From Afifella marina DSM 2698 (GTDB lineage Bacteria; Pseudomonadota; Alphaproteobacteria; Rhizobiales; Afifellaceae), in assembly GCF_900102695.1 (NCBI RefSeq), contig NZ_FMVW01000002.1:248001-312000 (forward strand): a stretch of DNA of 64,000 bases. The letters run 5' to 3'. How positions within the stretch are numbered: the first letter of the stretch is position 1; each line of letters starts with the position of its first letter. The notes below the pieces were generated by a model. It was not told the DNA's origin. It ran no database searches and saw nothing but the letters and a program-made list of their open reading frames with translations. Of the stretch, positions 52,188-61,078 are shown piece by piece. A program made the position numbers and the translations under genes.

Positions 52188-54230
52188 TCAGCCGGCATGG
52201 GCGGGCCTTCCTGAGCGGCGGACGAGAGGGATGGCCAGAAGCGCAAGCGCGATCAGCACGAGCTGGGGTGCGAGCGTCTGGACGTAGGGGAAGATGCCGA
52301 GAAGCGGCACTTGCGGAACCCAGGAAACGAGCGTCGGCTCCAGGACCTTGCCTTCGATCAGCTCCATGACGCCTTTGCCGGCGAAAACGAAGGCGAGGTA
52401 GTAGAGGAGCGCGCTGGTGAAGATGAAGAAGGGCCGGATCGGCAGCTTGAGGGCGCCGTAGCGCATGACGAAATAGATGATCGCGAGGAGGCCGAGGCCG
52501 ATGATGAAGCCCGCAAGGATCGACGAGCCGCCGCTCGCATCGGCGCCGACGGCGAGCGCCTTGTAGAAGAGGACGGTCTCCGCGCCTTCGCGGTAGACGG
52601 CGAGGAAGCCCGCGAGCCAGAGCGCCGTCAGGGAGCCGGTCGAGAGGGAATCGCCGATCTTGCCCTTGAGATAGGCGGTCCACTTTTGCGCTTCGGCCTT
52701 GGAGATGAGCCAGTAGCTCATGGTGAAGAGGACGACGGTGGCGATCAGCATCGTCACGCCTTCGAGGATCTCCTGCTGCGAAGCGGCAATCTCGAAGACC
52801 CATTGCACGAGAATGGCGGTCGCGACGCTGAGGACGAGGGCGACGACGACGGAATTGTAGACGACGCGCTTCTTCTCGAGGTGGCCGATCTTATCAAGAT
52901 AGGTGAGCATCGCGGTGACCACGAGCATCGCCTCGAAGCCTTCGCGCAGGATGATGGTGAGCGAGTAGACGAAGAGCGTCCACGGGGAATCGGCGGTGCC
53001 GCCACCGAGCTGTTCCGCGGCAGTTGCGAAATCCGTGTTTGCCGTGGCGAGGTCTTCTTCGAGCGCGGCCGGTTCGAGGCCGCCGCGCATGGCGCCGACG
53101 AGCTTGGTGAAATGACCTTCGAGCTTCGTCTTGAACGCGGTGTCGCGGGCGCCGATCGCGGCTTCCATGCCGCTGCCTTCGAAGACGTCGAAATAGGTGT
53201 CCTGCACCGCGCCGATCGCCTTTCGGGTGTCGCCGGCGCGATAGGTTTCGATCGCGGCTGCGAGCCTCTCGTCGATGGTGGCGATGACGCCCTGCCAGTC
53301 CTTGGAATTTGCGGATGAGGCTGCCGTCGCGCGGTTTTCCATGCCGGGCAGGAGAGGCAGGCCCGGAAGGTCGTCTTCGATGTCGGCGACCAGAATGTCG
53401 CCGGAGGCGCGCACCATACGCGCCGGCTTGCCGTCTTCGACGAGGCCGAGGATGCGGGTGAATTCGGCGTTGAATTCGGCGTCCTGGCGCTGCGAGACGT
53501 GACGGCGGATGACGGTTTCGAGGAGGGAATTCTTGTAGCCTTCGAACTGCGCCTGGGTGATCAGCGCCTTCGCCTTGTCGGCATTGCCGTTTTCATAGGC
53601 GTCGGCCGCGTCCGACATCAGCTTGCCGACATGATCGACTGCCTGCTGCCAGTACGGCTCGACGGTCTTCGGCGCGGCGTCTGCCGGGGGATTTCCCGAG
53701 GCGTCGGCCGTGGTTGCGGCGTGGCCGGTCTCCGCCTTGATATGCACGCCTTCTTCGAGCTGCGGCACGACCTCTTCGAGTGCCGCGATCTGGGCTTCGA
53801 TGCGTGCGCGAACCGTTGCGGCGGGAACGCCGTCGATGATCGCCTGGCGAATATCGCCAAATTCCGCCTCGAGCTCGTAGCTGCGCTTGGCGGAGATGTT
53901 GATGCGGATCGGGCCTTCGAGATTTTCGAAGATTTCAAAATAAGAACCCTGGACGAGATCTTTCGCGGCCTCCGCATCGCCAGCGTCATAACTGTCGGCG
54001 GCCTTGGCGAGACGCTCTTCAATCTTGCTCACCAAGCCGCGATAGTCGGGCTCGGCCGCATAAGACGGCGCGGCAAAGAAGACGCTGAGCAGAAGCACAA
54101 CCAGGAGCGCCGGCCAGGCAAAAGACGAATGCGGGGGGCGTGCCTTCATCTTTTGCCTGCCGGCGTTGGGAAACGCAGCGCGATCGGGTGCGGCAGCCGC
54201 AAGCGGCAGGGTTTGCGTTTCCGATAGCAT
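52188..54230 (-). CDS. FTR1-family iron permease with long N-terminal periplasmic region
   Basis: 680 aa; GAGG lies 6 bases before the ATG at 54230, though an ATG at 54152 would put the signal (PALLVVLLLSVFFAAPSYAA) nearer the start. Residues ~60-400 contain three copies of a ~90-residue helical domain, starting at DYRGLVSKIEERLAKA, YWQQAVDHVGKLMSDA and WQGVIATIDERLAAAI. The membrane part (~410-680) has both iron-binding REXXE motifs, REGFE (~428) and REGAE (~546). It imports ferric iron oxidised or passed on by P19. It is the first gene of the seven-gene operon, under an iron-responsive box. Confidence 0.92.
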   Translation of the reverse strand: MLSETQTLPLAAAAPDRAAFPNAGRQKMKARPPHSSFAWPALLVVLLLSVFFAAPSYAAEPDYRGLVSKIEERLAKAADSYDAGDAEAAKDLVQGSYFEIFENLEGPIRINISAKRSYELEAEFGDIRQAIIDGVPAATVRARIEAQIAALEEVVPQLEEGVHIKAETGHAATTADASGNPPADAAPKTVEPYWQQAVDHVGKLMSDAADAYENGNADKAKALITQAQFEGYKNSLLETVIRRHVSQRQDAEFNAEFTRILGLVEDGKPARMVRASGDILVADIEDDLPGLPLLPGMENRATAASSANSKDWQGVIATIDERLAAAIETYRAGDTRKAIGAVQDTYFDVFEGSGMEAAIGARDTAFKTKLEGHFTKLVGAMRGGLEPAALEEDLATANTDFATAAEQLGGGTADSPWTLFVYSLTIILREGFEAMLVVTAMLTYLDKIGHLEKKRVVYNSVVVALVLSVATAILVQWVFEIAASQQEILEGVTMLIATVVLFTMSYWLISKAEAQKWTAYLKGKIGDSLSTGSLTALWLAGFLAVYREGAETVLFYKALAVGADASGGSSILAGFIIGLGLLAIIYFVMRYGALKLPIRPFFIFTSALLYYLAFVFAGKGVMELIEGKVLEPTLVSWVPQVPLLGIFPYVQTLAPQLVLIALALLAIPLVRRSGRPAHAG

Positions 54231-54270
54231 TTAAGACCTCGTCCAAAGAACAGTTTGGGGTTAGCTCTTC

Positions 54271-54287
54271 TTGACTTTTAGAGTCAA
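54271..54287. promoter_or_regulatory. Iron-responsive operator (TGA-N9-TCA) between ftr1 and hugZ
   Basis: TTGACTTTTAGAGTCAA is a palindrome with arms TTGACT and AGTCAA and a 5-nt centre. It contains TGA-N9-TCA, the iron-responsive operator core described for RirA in rhizobia. It lies 40 bp from the iron permease start and 75 bp from the haem-protein start, so it probably controls both divergent units. Confidence 0.75.
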
Positions 54288-54362
54288 CATTGCTCTGCAG
54301 CGACCAAATGTCCGTCGCGCAAGACGTCGCGATGGTGGGAGAAATCGGAGGGCCGCAGGCCT

Positions 54363-55136
54363 ATGAATGACAAGAACAAAGTGATCCGGCCGACGGACGA
54401 CGAGGCACGGAGCCTCGCCAAGCGGCTCATCCGTATGGCCCGTTTCGGCGCGTTGGCGACGCTCGAGGCGGAAACCGGTCACCCGCTTGCCACCCGCACG
54501 GCGCTTGCCACCGATATGGATGGTACACCGATCATCCTGATCTCGGAACTCTCTGCGCATCGCCACGCGCTCATGTCAGATCCGCGCTGTTCGCTGATGG
54601 TGGGCGAACCCGGGCGGGGCGACCCTTTGGCGCATCCAAGGTTGACCATGATGGGCAAGGCGCGCCGGGTCGCCGCGGAGGATCCGGCGCATCAGCGGCT
54701 TCGTCGCCGCTATCTCGCGCGCCAGCCCAAGGCGCAGCTTTATGTGGATTTCGCCGATTTCGCCTTCTTCCGCATCGAGCCGGAGCGGGCGAGCCTCAAT
54801 GGCGGTTTCGGCAAGGCGTTTCTGCTCGAACGCGAGGATTTCGTGCTGCCTTCGGAGCTCGTCGCGGAGCTGGAGCCGGTCGAGTATGAGGCCGTCAAGC
54901 ATATGAACGAGGATCACCGCGAGGCGATCGGGCTCTACGCCACGGTTCTGTGCAAGGGGAAAGCGCCTGCCGATGAATGGTGGATGGCTTCGCTCGATCC
55001 CGAAGGGGCCGATCTCGTCTCCGGCGATCTCGTGGAACGTCTCGTCTTTCTGGAGAGACTGGCCTCCCCACAGGATTTGCAGCCGATGCTGGTGCGGCTG
55101 GCGAAAGATGCGCGGGCGCGGCAGCCGGCCGGCTGA
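54363..55136 (+). CDS. HugZ-family haem utilisation protein
   Basis: 257 aa with a split-barrel FMN-binding-like fold (ARFGALATLEAETGHPLATR; LISELSAHRHALMSDPR) and a C-terminal DUF2470 domain (VKHMNEDHREAIGLYATVL). This layout matches HugZ/HutZ proteins, which bind and degrade haem to release iron. The N-terminal domain is enzyme-fold and the C-terminal His-containing helix is the usual haem-contact area. It is divergent from the FTR1 operon over a shared iron box, consistent with haem-iron use in starvation. Confidence 0.85.
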   Translation: MNDKNKVIRPTDDEARSLAKRLIRMARFGALATLEAETGHPLATRTALATDMDGTPIILISELSAHRHALMSDPRCSLMVGEPGRGDPLAHPRLTMMGKARRVAAEDPAHQRLRRRYLARQPKAQLYVDFADFAFFRIEPERASLNGGFGKAFLLEREDFVLPSELVAELEPVEYEAVKHMNEDHREAIGLYATVLCKGKAPADEWWMASLDPEGADLVSGDLVERLVFLERLASPQDLQPMLVRLAKDARARQPAG

Positions 55137-55163
55137 CGAGGTGACGCCAGGGGCTGTACCGTC

Positions 55164-55556
55164 TCAGTGGCAGGCGGCGCAGCGCCCCTTGATCTCCAAC
55201 GTGGTGCGGGTCGGGATGAAATCGTGCTCGTGGCTCCAGGCGGCGAGCCGGCTCTGCAGGACGGGATCGCAGAATTCCTCCACCCGGCCGCAGGCTTCGC
55301 AGATCGCAAACGCAACCATTTCGCCGCCATGCTCGGCCGCATGCGAACAGGCGACGAAGGCGTTCAGCGATTCGATGCGATGGACGAGCTTGTGCTCGGT
55401 CAGCTTGTCGAGGGCGCGGTAGACCTGGAGCGGCGCCCGCAATCCTTCGGGGCGCAATTCGTCGAGGATCTGATAGGCGCTGAGCGGGCTCTTGGCCTCG
55501 CTGAGAACCGACATCACCAGCGACTGGTTTTTCGTCAGGGCGGGCGTTTCGTTCAT
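55164..55556 (-). CDS. zur: Zinc uptake regulator Zur (Fur family)
   Basis: 130 aa. The winged HTH has SAYQILDELRPEGLRAPLQV and YRALDKLTEHKLVHR. Metal ligands include HAAEHGG and the structural CEACGRVEEFCD, with a C-terminal CAACH. Placement directly after znuB and near the Zur-like palindrome identifies it as Zur rather than Fur. With zinc it represses znu genes. Confidence 0.9.
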   Translation of the reverse strand: MNETPALTKNQSLVMSVLSEAKSPLSAYQILDELRPEGLRAPLQVYRALDKLTEHKLVHRIESLNAFVACSHAAEHGGEMVAFAICEACGRVEEFCDPVLQSRLAAWSHEHDFIPTRTTLEIKGRCAACH

Positions 55557-55560
55557 TGTC

Positions 55561-56388
55561 TCACTCCGTTCCCGTGACTTCTTCGGCCTTGAGGCGCTCC
55601 GGCTCGACCATCCTCCATGTGAGGCTTGCCAGGAACAGGATCAATGCGGCGACGACGATGGAGGGGCCGGAGGGGGTGTCGAATTCGAGCGAGGCGAAGA
55701 GGCCGCCGGAGGCCGCAAGCGCACCCACGATCGCCGCGATCATGGCCATCCGCTCCGGCGTTGAGGCAAAGCGGCGCGCGGTTGCCGCCGGAATGATGAG
55801 GAGCGAGGTGATGAGGAGAACGCCGACGATCTTCATCGCTCCGGCGATGACGGCGGCCATCAAAAGCATGAAGACGAGGCGGGCGCGTTCGGTCGCAAGG
55901 CCTTCGGCGACGGCGATTTCCGGCGAGATCGTGCCGGCGAGAAGCGGGCGCCAGATGGCGACGAGAATGGCGAGGACGACGGCGCCGACGCCGTAGATGA
56001 TCATCACGTCGGTGCGCGAAACGGCGAGGATGTCGCCGAAGAGGTAGCTCATCAGATCGATGCGGATCCAGGTCATGAAGGCGATCAGGACGAGGCCCAA
56101 AGCGAGCGTCGAATGGGCGAGGATGCCGAGAAGCGCATCGGCGGGGAGCGAGCGGTTGCGCGACAGGGCCACGAGACCGAGCGAGGCGGAGGTCGCGACG
56201 GCGAAGACGCCGAAGGTCAGGTTGATGTCGAAGAGAAAGGCGATGGCGACGCCGAGAAGGGCGGAATGGGCCATGGTGTCGCCGAAATAGGCCATGCGCC
56301 GCCAGACGACGAAGCAGCCGAGCGGGCCGGCGACAAGCGCAACGCCGATGCCGGCGAGGAGGGCGCGGACGAAGAAATCATCAAGCAT
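55561..56388 (-). CDS. znuB: Zinc ABC transporter permease
   Basis: 275 aa from the ATG at 56388. Typical start MLDDFFVRALLAGIGVALVA, then GDTMAHSALLGVAIAF and a run of about eight helices with the DxM-S-Y segment DLMSYLFGDILAVS. It partners ZnuC and ZnuA to import zinc. It overlaps znuC by 8 bp and is followed 4 bp later by zur. Confidence 0.93.
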   Translation of the reverse strand: MLDDFFVRALLAGIGVALVAGPLGCFVVWRRMAYFGDTMAHSALLGVAIAFLFDINLTFGVFAVATSASLGLVALSRNRSLPADALLGILAHSTLALGLVLIAFMTWIRIDLMSYLFGDILAVSRTDVMIIYGVGAVVLAILVAIWRPLLAGTISPEIAVAEGLATERARLVFMLLMAAVIAGAMKIVGVLLITSLLIIPAATARRFASTPERMAMIAAIVGALAASGGLFASLEFDTPSGPSIVVAALILFLASLTWRMVEPERLKAEEVTGTE

Positions 56389-57220
56389 GGCGGTGGCCTG
56401 AAGCGGTGCCGGTGCGGATCGGCTGAGAGAGCGGGTTCTCCTCCACATCGTCGCTGTTGGCGGAGAGGGGGGCGCCTTCGGAGGCGTGATTGTGGGCGTG
56501 ATCGTGGCGGTAGATTGCGAGTGTTTCGGAGGCGCGCGGCCCGAACAGGCGCTGATAGGCTTCGCTCGCGGCCACCTGTTCCGGCGGGCCCGAGCAGCAG
56601 ACATGGCCGTTCAGGCACAGGACCCGGTCCGTCTGCGCCATGACGATGTGAAGGTCGTGGGAGATCAGCAGGATTCCGCAATCGAGCCTGTCGCGGATCT
56701 GGCCGATCAGATTGTAGATGGCGATCTCGCCGGTGAAATCGACGCCCTGCACGGGTTCGTCGAAGACGAGGAGATCGGGTTTGCGAATGAGTGCGCGGGC
56801 GATGAGGACGCGCTGGAACTCGCCGCCCGAGAGCTGCTGCAAAGCCGCGCCTGCGAGATGGGCCACACCGGTTTCGGCGAGGGCCGCCGTGATCGCCGCG
56901 GCCGGAAAGCGTGCGGTCAAGGCCATGAAGCGGCCGACCGACAAAGGCATGGTGCGGTCGATCGTCAATTGCTGCGGCACGTAGCCGACCGTCAACTTCG
57001 GGGCGCGGCGGATCTCGCCTTCATCGGGCGCGATGACGCCGAGGAGCGATTTCGCCGTGGTGCTCTTGCCGCTGCCGTTCGGTCCGATGAGCGTGACGAT
57101 TTCGCCGCGGCGGATGGAGAGATCGACAGCCCGGACCAGCCATTTGCGGCCCCTGCGCACGCCGAGACCTTCGATCTCGACGAGGAGATCGGCGTCTTTT
57201 CCAAATTTTTCGCTGCGCAT
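56381..57220 (-). CDS. znuC: Zinc ABC transporter ATP-binding protein
   Basis: 279 aa from the ATG at 57220 (GGAG 6 bases upstream); ATG 57223 is adjacent. Walker A LIGPNGSGKST, signature LSGGEFQRVLIARAL, Walker B DLLVFDEPVQGVD and ISHDLHIV are intact. After the ATPase core, a His-bearing tail (IYRHDHAHNHASEG; ending SGHRHA) is consistent with zinc handling. It is divergent from znuA over a Zur box. Confidence 0.93.
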   Translation of the reverse strand: MRSEKFGKDADLLVEIEGLGVRRGRKWLVRAVDLSIRRGEIVTLIGPNGSGKSTTAKSLLGVIAPDEGEIRRAPKLTVGYVPQQLTIDRTMPLSVGRFMALTARFPAAAITAALAETGVAHLAGAALQQLSGGEFQRVLIARALIRKPDLLVFDEPVQGVDFTGEIAIYNLIGQIRDRLDCGILLISHDLHIVMAQTDRVLCLNGHVCCSGPPEQVAASEAYQRLFGPRASETLAIYRHDHAHNHASEGAPLSANSDDVEENPLSQPIRTGTASGHRHA

Positions 57221-57269
57221 CATCCTCTCCGGTTGCCGCGCTCTATGGCCCATGTTATAGAGTTACGCA

Positions 57270-57294
57270 AGATATGTAATGTAATAACATATCT
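57270..57294. promoter_or_regulatory. Zur box in the znuC-znuA divergent promoter
   Basis: Arms AGATATGT (57270-57277) and ACATATCT (57287-57294) are perfect inverted repeats around a 9-nt AT-rich centre (total 25 bp). This fits the ATGT...ACAT pattern of alphaproteobacterial Zur sites. It lies 27 bp from the znuA ATG and ~50 bp from znuC. Confidence 0.8.
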
Positions 57295-57320
57295 GACTTA
57301 TGCAATTTAGAGGTCGATTC

Positions 57321-58403
57321 ATGCGCAAAAGGCATCCTCTTGCATCCCTCGCCCAGGGGGTTGCGGCAGGGCTCGTTCTATCATGGGGAACGCAGGCGAT
57401 GGCCGCGGCCCCCGATGTCGCCGTCTCCATCAAGCCCGTGCACTCGCTCGTCGCGGCCGTCATGGAGGGCGTTGGAAGTCCGCATCTCATCGTCGCGAAC
57501 GGTTCGCCGCATGATTACGCCCTGAAGCCGTCCGATGCACGGGCCTTGGAAGGGGCCGATATCGTTTTCTGGGTTGGGCCGGAAATCGAGGCCTTTCTGA
57601 CGGAGCCGCTCAAGACGATCGCGCCCGATGCGAAGAAGGTTGCGCTGTCGCGGGCGCCCGGCGTCACGCTTCTGCCGCCGCGGGAGGACGGGGCTTTCGA
57701 GCCTCACCACCACGGACATGAGCATGGCGAGGATGGCGCCCATGAGGAGGATGCTCATGCCGATGCCGGGCATGACCATGACGGTGACGACCACGCCAGC
57801 GATGAGCATGCCGATCACGATCACGGCGATCATGACGATGGCGATCACGATCATGCCGATCATGAGCATGCCGGGCACGATCATGAAGGCGAGATCGACC
57901 CGCATATGTGGCTCGATCCGGAGAATGCCAAGGCGATGGTGAACGAGATCGAGACGGAGCTTGCCGACATCGATCCCGACAATGCCGAGACCTATGCCAA
58001 GAATGCCGAGAAGACGCGCGAACGGCTCGACAGCCTCACCTCCGAACTTTCTGGCGAGCTCGCCGGGTTGAAGGGCAAGCCCTTCATCGTTTTCCACGAC
58101 GCCTATCAGTATTTCGAAAAGAGGTTCGGGCTGGAAGCGGCCGGTTCCGTGACGGTGAGCCCCGAAGTCTCGCCGGGCGCGCAGCGCGTCTCGGAGATTT
58201 CCGCGAAGATCCGCAATCTCGGCGTCGTCTGCGTCTTTGCCGAGCCGCAGTTTACGCCCAAGCTGATTACGGTCGTCACCGAAGGCACGGATGCAAAGAG
58301 CGGCGTGCTCGATCCGATCGGTGCCGACCTTGAAGCGGGACCCGACCTTTATTTCGAGCTTCTCGAGTACAACGCCGAGGCGCTTCAAGACTGCCTCGGC
58401 TGA
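57321..58403 (+). CDS. znuA: Periplasmic zinc-binding protein ZnuA
   Basis: 360 aa from the ATG at 57321, preceded by GAGG; an ATG at 57300 abuts the Zur box and is less likely. A signal peptide (VAAGLVLSWGTQAMAAA) is followed by DVAVSIKPVHSLVAAVMEG. The central charged loop, residues ~131-195, is almost wholly His, Asp, Glu, Gly and Ala (HDHDGDDHASDEHADHDHGD and similar). Ligand His of the core lie in PHMWLDPENAK and FHDAYQYFEKRFG. It captures zinc and delivers it to ZnuBC. Confidence 0.94.
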   Translation: MRKRHPLASLAQGVAAGLVLSWGTQAMAAAPDVAVSIKPVHSLVAAVMEGVGSPHLIVANGSPHDYALKPSDARALEGADIVFWVGPEIEAFLTEPLKTIAPDAKKVALSRAPGVTLLPPREDGAFEPHHHGHEHGEDGAHEEDAHADAGHDHDGDDHASDEHADHDHGDHDDGDHDHADHEHAGHDHEGEIDPHMWLDPENAKAMVNEIETELADIDPDNAETYAKNAEKTRERLDSLTSELSGELAGLKGKPFIVFHDAYQYFEKRFGLEAAGSVTVSPEVSPGAQRVSEISAKIRNLGVVCVFAEPQFTPKLITVVTEGTDAKSGVLDPIGADLEAGPDLYFELLEYNAEALQDCLG

Positions 58404-58454
58404 CGACGCCCCAATCCTTGGACGGATTGGACGAAAAACGCTATTGCCTGTTCC

Positions 58455-59378
58455 ATGAACGAAGAAGCCATGGCCGGGACAGGCGAGCATGAAGGGCGCG
58501 TCTTATACGTGAAGGCGCAGGACGGGCTGAAGCTCGCCCTGCGCCTTTATGGTGACTGGCAAAGCCCGGCGCTGCCGCTCGTCTGCCTGCCGGGCCTGTC
58601 GCGCAACGGGCGCGATTTCGGCAGGCTGGCGCAGTTCTTTTCCACCCATGCCGATACGCCGCGGCTGGTTGCGGCTCTCGATTACCGCGGACGCGGATTG
58701 TCCGGCTACGATCCGGACTGGACGCATTACACGCCGATGGTGGAAGCCGACGACGTTCTCGCCGTCACCACGGCTCTCGGCATTGAGCGGGCGATCCTCG
58801 TTGGAACCTCGCGCGGTGGCATCATCTCGATGATCCTCGGAGCCATGCGGCCCGGCCTTATCGCAGGTGTCGTCCTCAACGATATCGGCCCCAAGATCGA
58901 AGGGACCGGCCTCGCCCGTATCAAGAACTATCTCTCCAATATGCGCACGCCGCGATCTATGGCGGAAGCCGAGAAGATTGTTCGCCAGATCGCCGGCCAT
59001 TCCTTTACCGCGCTCAGCGATGACGATTGGCGCGCCTATACGCACGCCCTGTTCGTGGAGCGCGATGGGGCGATCAAGCCGGACTACGATCCGAAGCTTC
59101 TGAAGAGCGTCGCGACGCTCGATCTCGAAGAGGCGGTGCCGACGCTCTGGCCGCAGTTCGACAGCCTGCGGCACGTTCCGCTGTTGTCGATCCGGGGCGA
59201 GAATTCCGATCTGTTGTCCGCGGCGACCGTGGAGGAGATGGCCTGGCGCCATCCCGGCATGGAGCGGCTGACAGTCGAGGGGCAGGGGCATGCGCCTTTG
59301 CTGCGCGATCAGCCGACGCTCGATCGGATGGTGGCCTTTGCCCGCCGCTGCGACGCGCATCAACCACCGACAACATAG
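58455..59378 (+). CDS. Alpha/beta hydrolase
   Basis: 307 aa. The nucleophile elbow is GTSRGG (in ILVGTSRGGIISMILGA), the oxyanion side is LVCLPGLSRNGRDFG, DYRGRGLSGYD follows, and a C-terminal His is in VEGQGHAPLL. The protein is cytoplasmic with no signal. The substrate is not clear; esterase, dienelactone-type or haloalkane-type reactions are all possible for this fold. It lies 51 bp after znuA; a small stem (CCAATCC/GGATTGG, 58411-58430) between them may limit read-through. Confidence 0.83.
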   Translation: MNEEAMAGTGEHEGRVLYVKAQDGLKLALRLYGDWQSPALPLVCLPGLSRNGRDFGRLAQFFSTHADTPRLVAALDYRGRGLSGYDPDWTHYTPMVEADDVLAVTTALGIERAILVGTSRGGIISMILGAMRPGLIAGVVLNDIGPKIEGTGLARIKNYLSNMRTPRSMAEAEKIVRQIAGHSFTALSDDDWRAYTHALFVERDGAIKPDYDPKLLKSVATLDLEEAVPTLWPQFDSLRHVPLLSIRGENSDLLSAATVEEMAWRHPGMERLTVEGQGHAPLLRDQPTLDRMVAFARRCDAHQPPTT

Positions 59379-59872
59379 AGACGTCGGCGAATTTCGCCTG
59401 AAACTCTCCGGAAGCTCATCTGAAACTTCTCTGAGACGCCCGTGAAGCGGCTGTGCCGCCGGCACTGCGAAGGCCGGGGCCTCTCAGGTTTCGACTTCGG
59501 GAGAGGCGAAATGACGGGGATGGCGGCTTAACCGGGGGCGCGTTGAAGAGCCCTGCGAGCTTTGCCCGGCCCCTGTCTGCCCAGTCCCTTCTACCCGGTG
59601 CTGCCCGCTCTGTTCGTGCTGCTGCGTTCGGCTTTGACCGACCGAGCGGGCCTTGGACGTTCTACGTGGCCGTTCTGCGGGGGCGACCGAACGTGGGGGA
59701 GGGACGCTTATCGCGCGGGCCTTCTCGGCTTTCTCACCCAGATGGTGGCGAGCCTTGAGGCAACCTGCCTGCTCTTGAAAGGCGCAGAACCTGTGAAGGC
59801 CGGATCGCAGGCCATAAAGAAAAGGCCCGGCGTTGCCGCCGGGCCTTCCCGAATTCCGATCGCTTGAAGCGA
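59379..59872. other. Gene-free segment between the hydrolase and the porin
   Basis: No gene is supported here; open frames are short and unlike known proteins. It contains the porin terminator near the right end (59819-59845). Two similar segments, CTGAAACTCTCCGG near 59400 and CTGAAACTTCTCTG near 59420, are a weak direct repeat. Confidence 0.6.
59819..59845 (-). terminator. Rho-independent terminator of the porin gene
   Basis: GGCCCGGCG (59824-59832) and CGCCGGGCC (59837-59845) form a 9-bp stem with a 4-nt loop; on the minus strand TTTTCTTTAT follows. It is 28 bp after the porin stop. Confidence 0.85.
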
Positions 59873-61078
59873 TTAGAACGTGCGCTGAGCGCGGAACATC
59901 ACGCCCCAGATGTCGTCCGGATCGGAGGAGTCCGCAAACTCCCAATCGACGTTGTTGTAGGCAACTTCGACGCCCATCAGGAAGCCAGAGACCGGCGTCC
60001 AAGCGACGTTACCGGAGATGCCGTAGAAGTCGAGATCGCCGAGAGCCTTGTAGTCGATGTCCGTGTAGGACGCATTCAGAGACGCCGTCCACTGCGTGGC
60101 GAAGTCAGCCGAAATGCCGCCGCGGACGTTCCAGGCCTTCGTCAGCTCGATGGAGCCATCGTCGTCGAGGGTCACGTCAGAGAGCGTGTTCTCGAGGATG
60201 AGGCTGTTCACGCCGGCGGTGATGTAAGAAACAGCACCCTGCGTGTAGTTGGCCTGAACCGAAGCCTCGAAGCCCGTGCCCGGGATGCCGGCGGTCACGC
60301 CAGCGCCGATGGCCCAGCCGAGATCGCTGTCGTCGTCGCCGTCGAAGAGGGCGTCGTCGACGAATTCGACACCGGTGTCATGAATGACACCCATGATCTG
60401 GGCCGAACCCCAGCCCTGATCGACGCGCACGTTGGCGACGACGTCCGGGAATTCCTGACCGTCGATGACAACGCCATCGAAGTGCGCACGACGGCCGCCG
60501 GAAGCGGCGTCTTCGAACGACAGCGTGGCGGAAACGCCATTGCCGACGTTGAAGGTGTACGCGAACAGCGTCTGCTCGGTCGTGTTATCGTCGATGCCGA
60601 TACGCGTGCCGTAGCCGTAGGTGCCGAAGAAGTCGAAGAACGACGAGGCATGACCGACGGTCAGGGTGCCCATGTCATTCGAGAGCTGGATGAAAGCGTT
60701 CTCGAGGTACTGGCCCTCTTCGTAGTTGTCGGCGAAGCTCGACGGGCCGATCTGGAGCGAAGAGCTCACATAGGCACGCAGAAGACCGAAATCGGTCTGC
60801 GTACGGGCGTCGAGGCGGACATAGCCACGAGCACGCGAGGTGAACTCGTTGAACGTGTCGCCCTGGTCGTCGCCATTGACGTAATGAGCTTCAACGCGGA
60901 CCCGACCGCCGACCTTCAAGCAGGTGTCGGTGCCCGGGATGTAGTAGAATCCAGCGCCAAACGCATCGCAAATCCGCACATATTCGACCGGCTCTGCGAC
61001 CGGCAGATCGGCGGCCTGTGCTCCGGTGACGGCCATCACTGCAGCCGCCGAGCCGAAAAGAAGGCTCTTGAGTTTCAT
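59873..61078 (-). CDS. Outer-membrane porin (alphaproteobacterial Omp family)
   Basis: 401 aa. Signal peptide MKLKSLLFGSAAAVMAVTGA (cleavage after AQA). The mature start DLPVAEPVEYVRICDAFGAG, with two cysteines near the N-terminus (ICDAFG; TDTCLKVGG), and the end MFRAQRTF, with a terminal Phe, are typical of porins of Hyphomicrobiales. It makes the general diffusion channel. A strong ribosome site GGAGGT lies 6 bases before the ATG, and a strong terminator follows, so expression is likely high. The 378-bp gap upstream separates it from the GGDEF gene. Confidence 0.93.
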   Translation of the reverse strand: MKLKSLLFGSAAAVMAVTGAQAADLPVAEPVEYVRICDAFGAGFYYIPGTDTCLKVGGRVRVEAHYVNGDDQGDTFNEFTSRARGYVRLDARTQTDFGLLRAYVSSSLQIGPSSFADNYEEGQYLENAFIQLSNDMGTLTVGHASSFFDFFGTYGYGTRIGIDDNTTEQTLFAYTFNVGNGVSATLSFEDAASGGRRAHFDGVVIDGQEFPDVVANVRVDQGWGSAQIMGVIHDTGVEFVDDALFDGDDDSDLGWAIGAGVTAGIPGTGFEASVQANYTQGAVSYITAGVNSLILENTLSDVTLDDDGSIELTKAWNVRGGISADFATQWTASLNASYTDIDYKALGDLDFYGISGNVAWTPVSGFLMGVEVAYNNVDWEFADSSDPDDIWGVMFRAQRTF

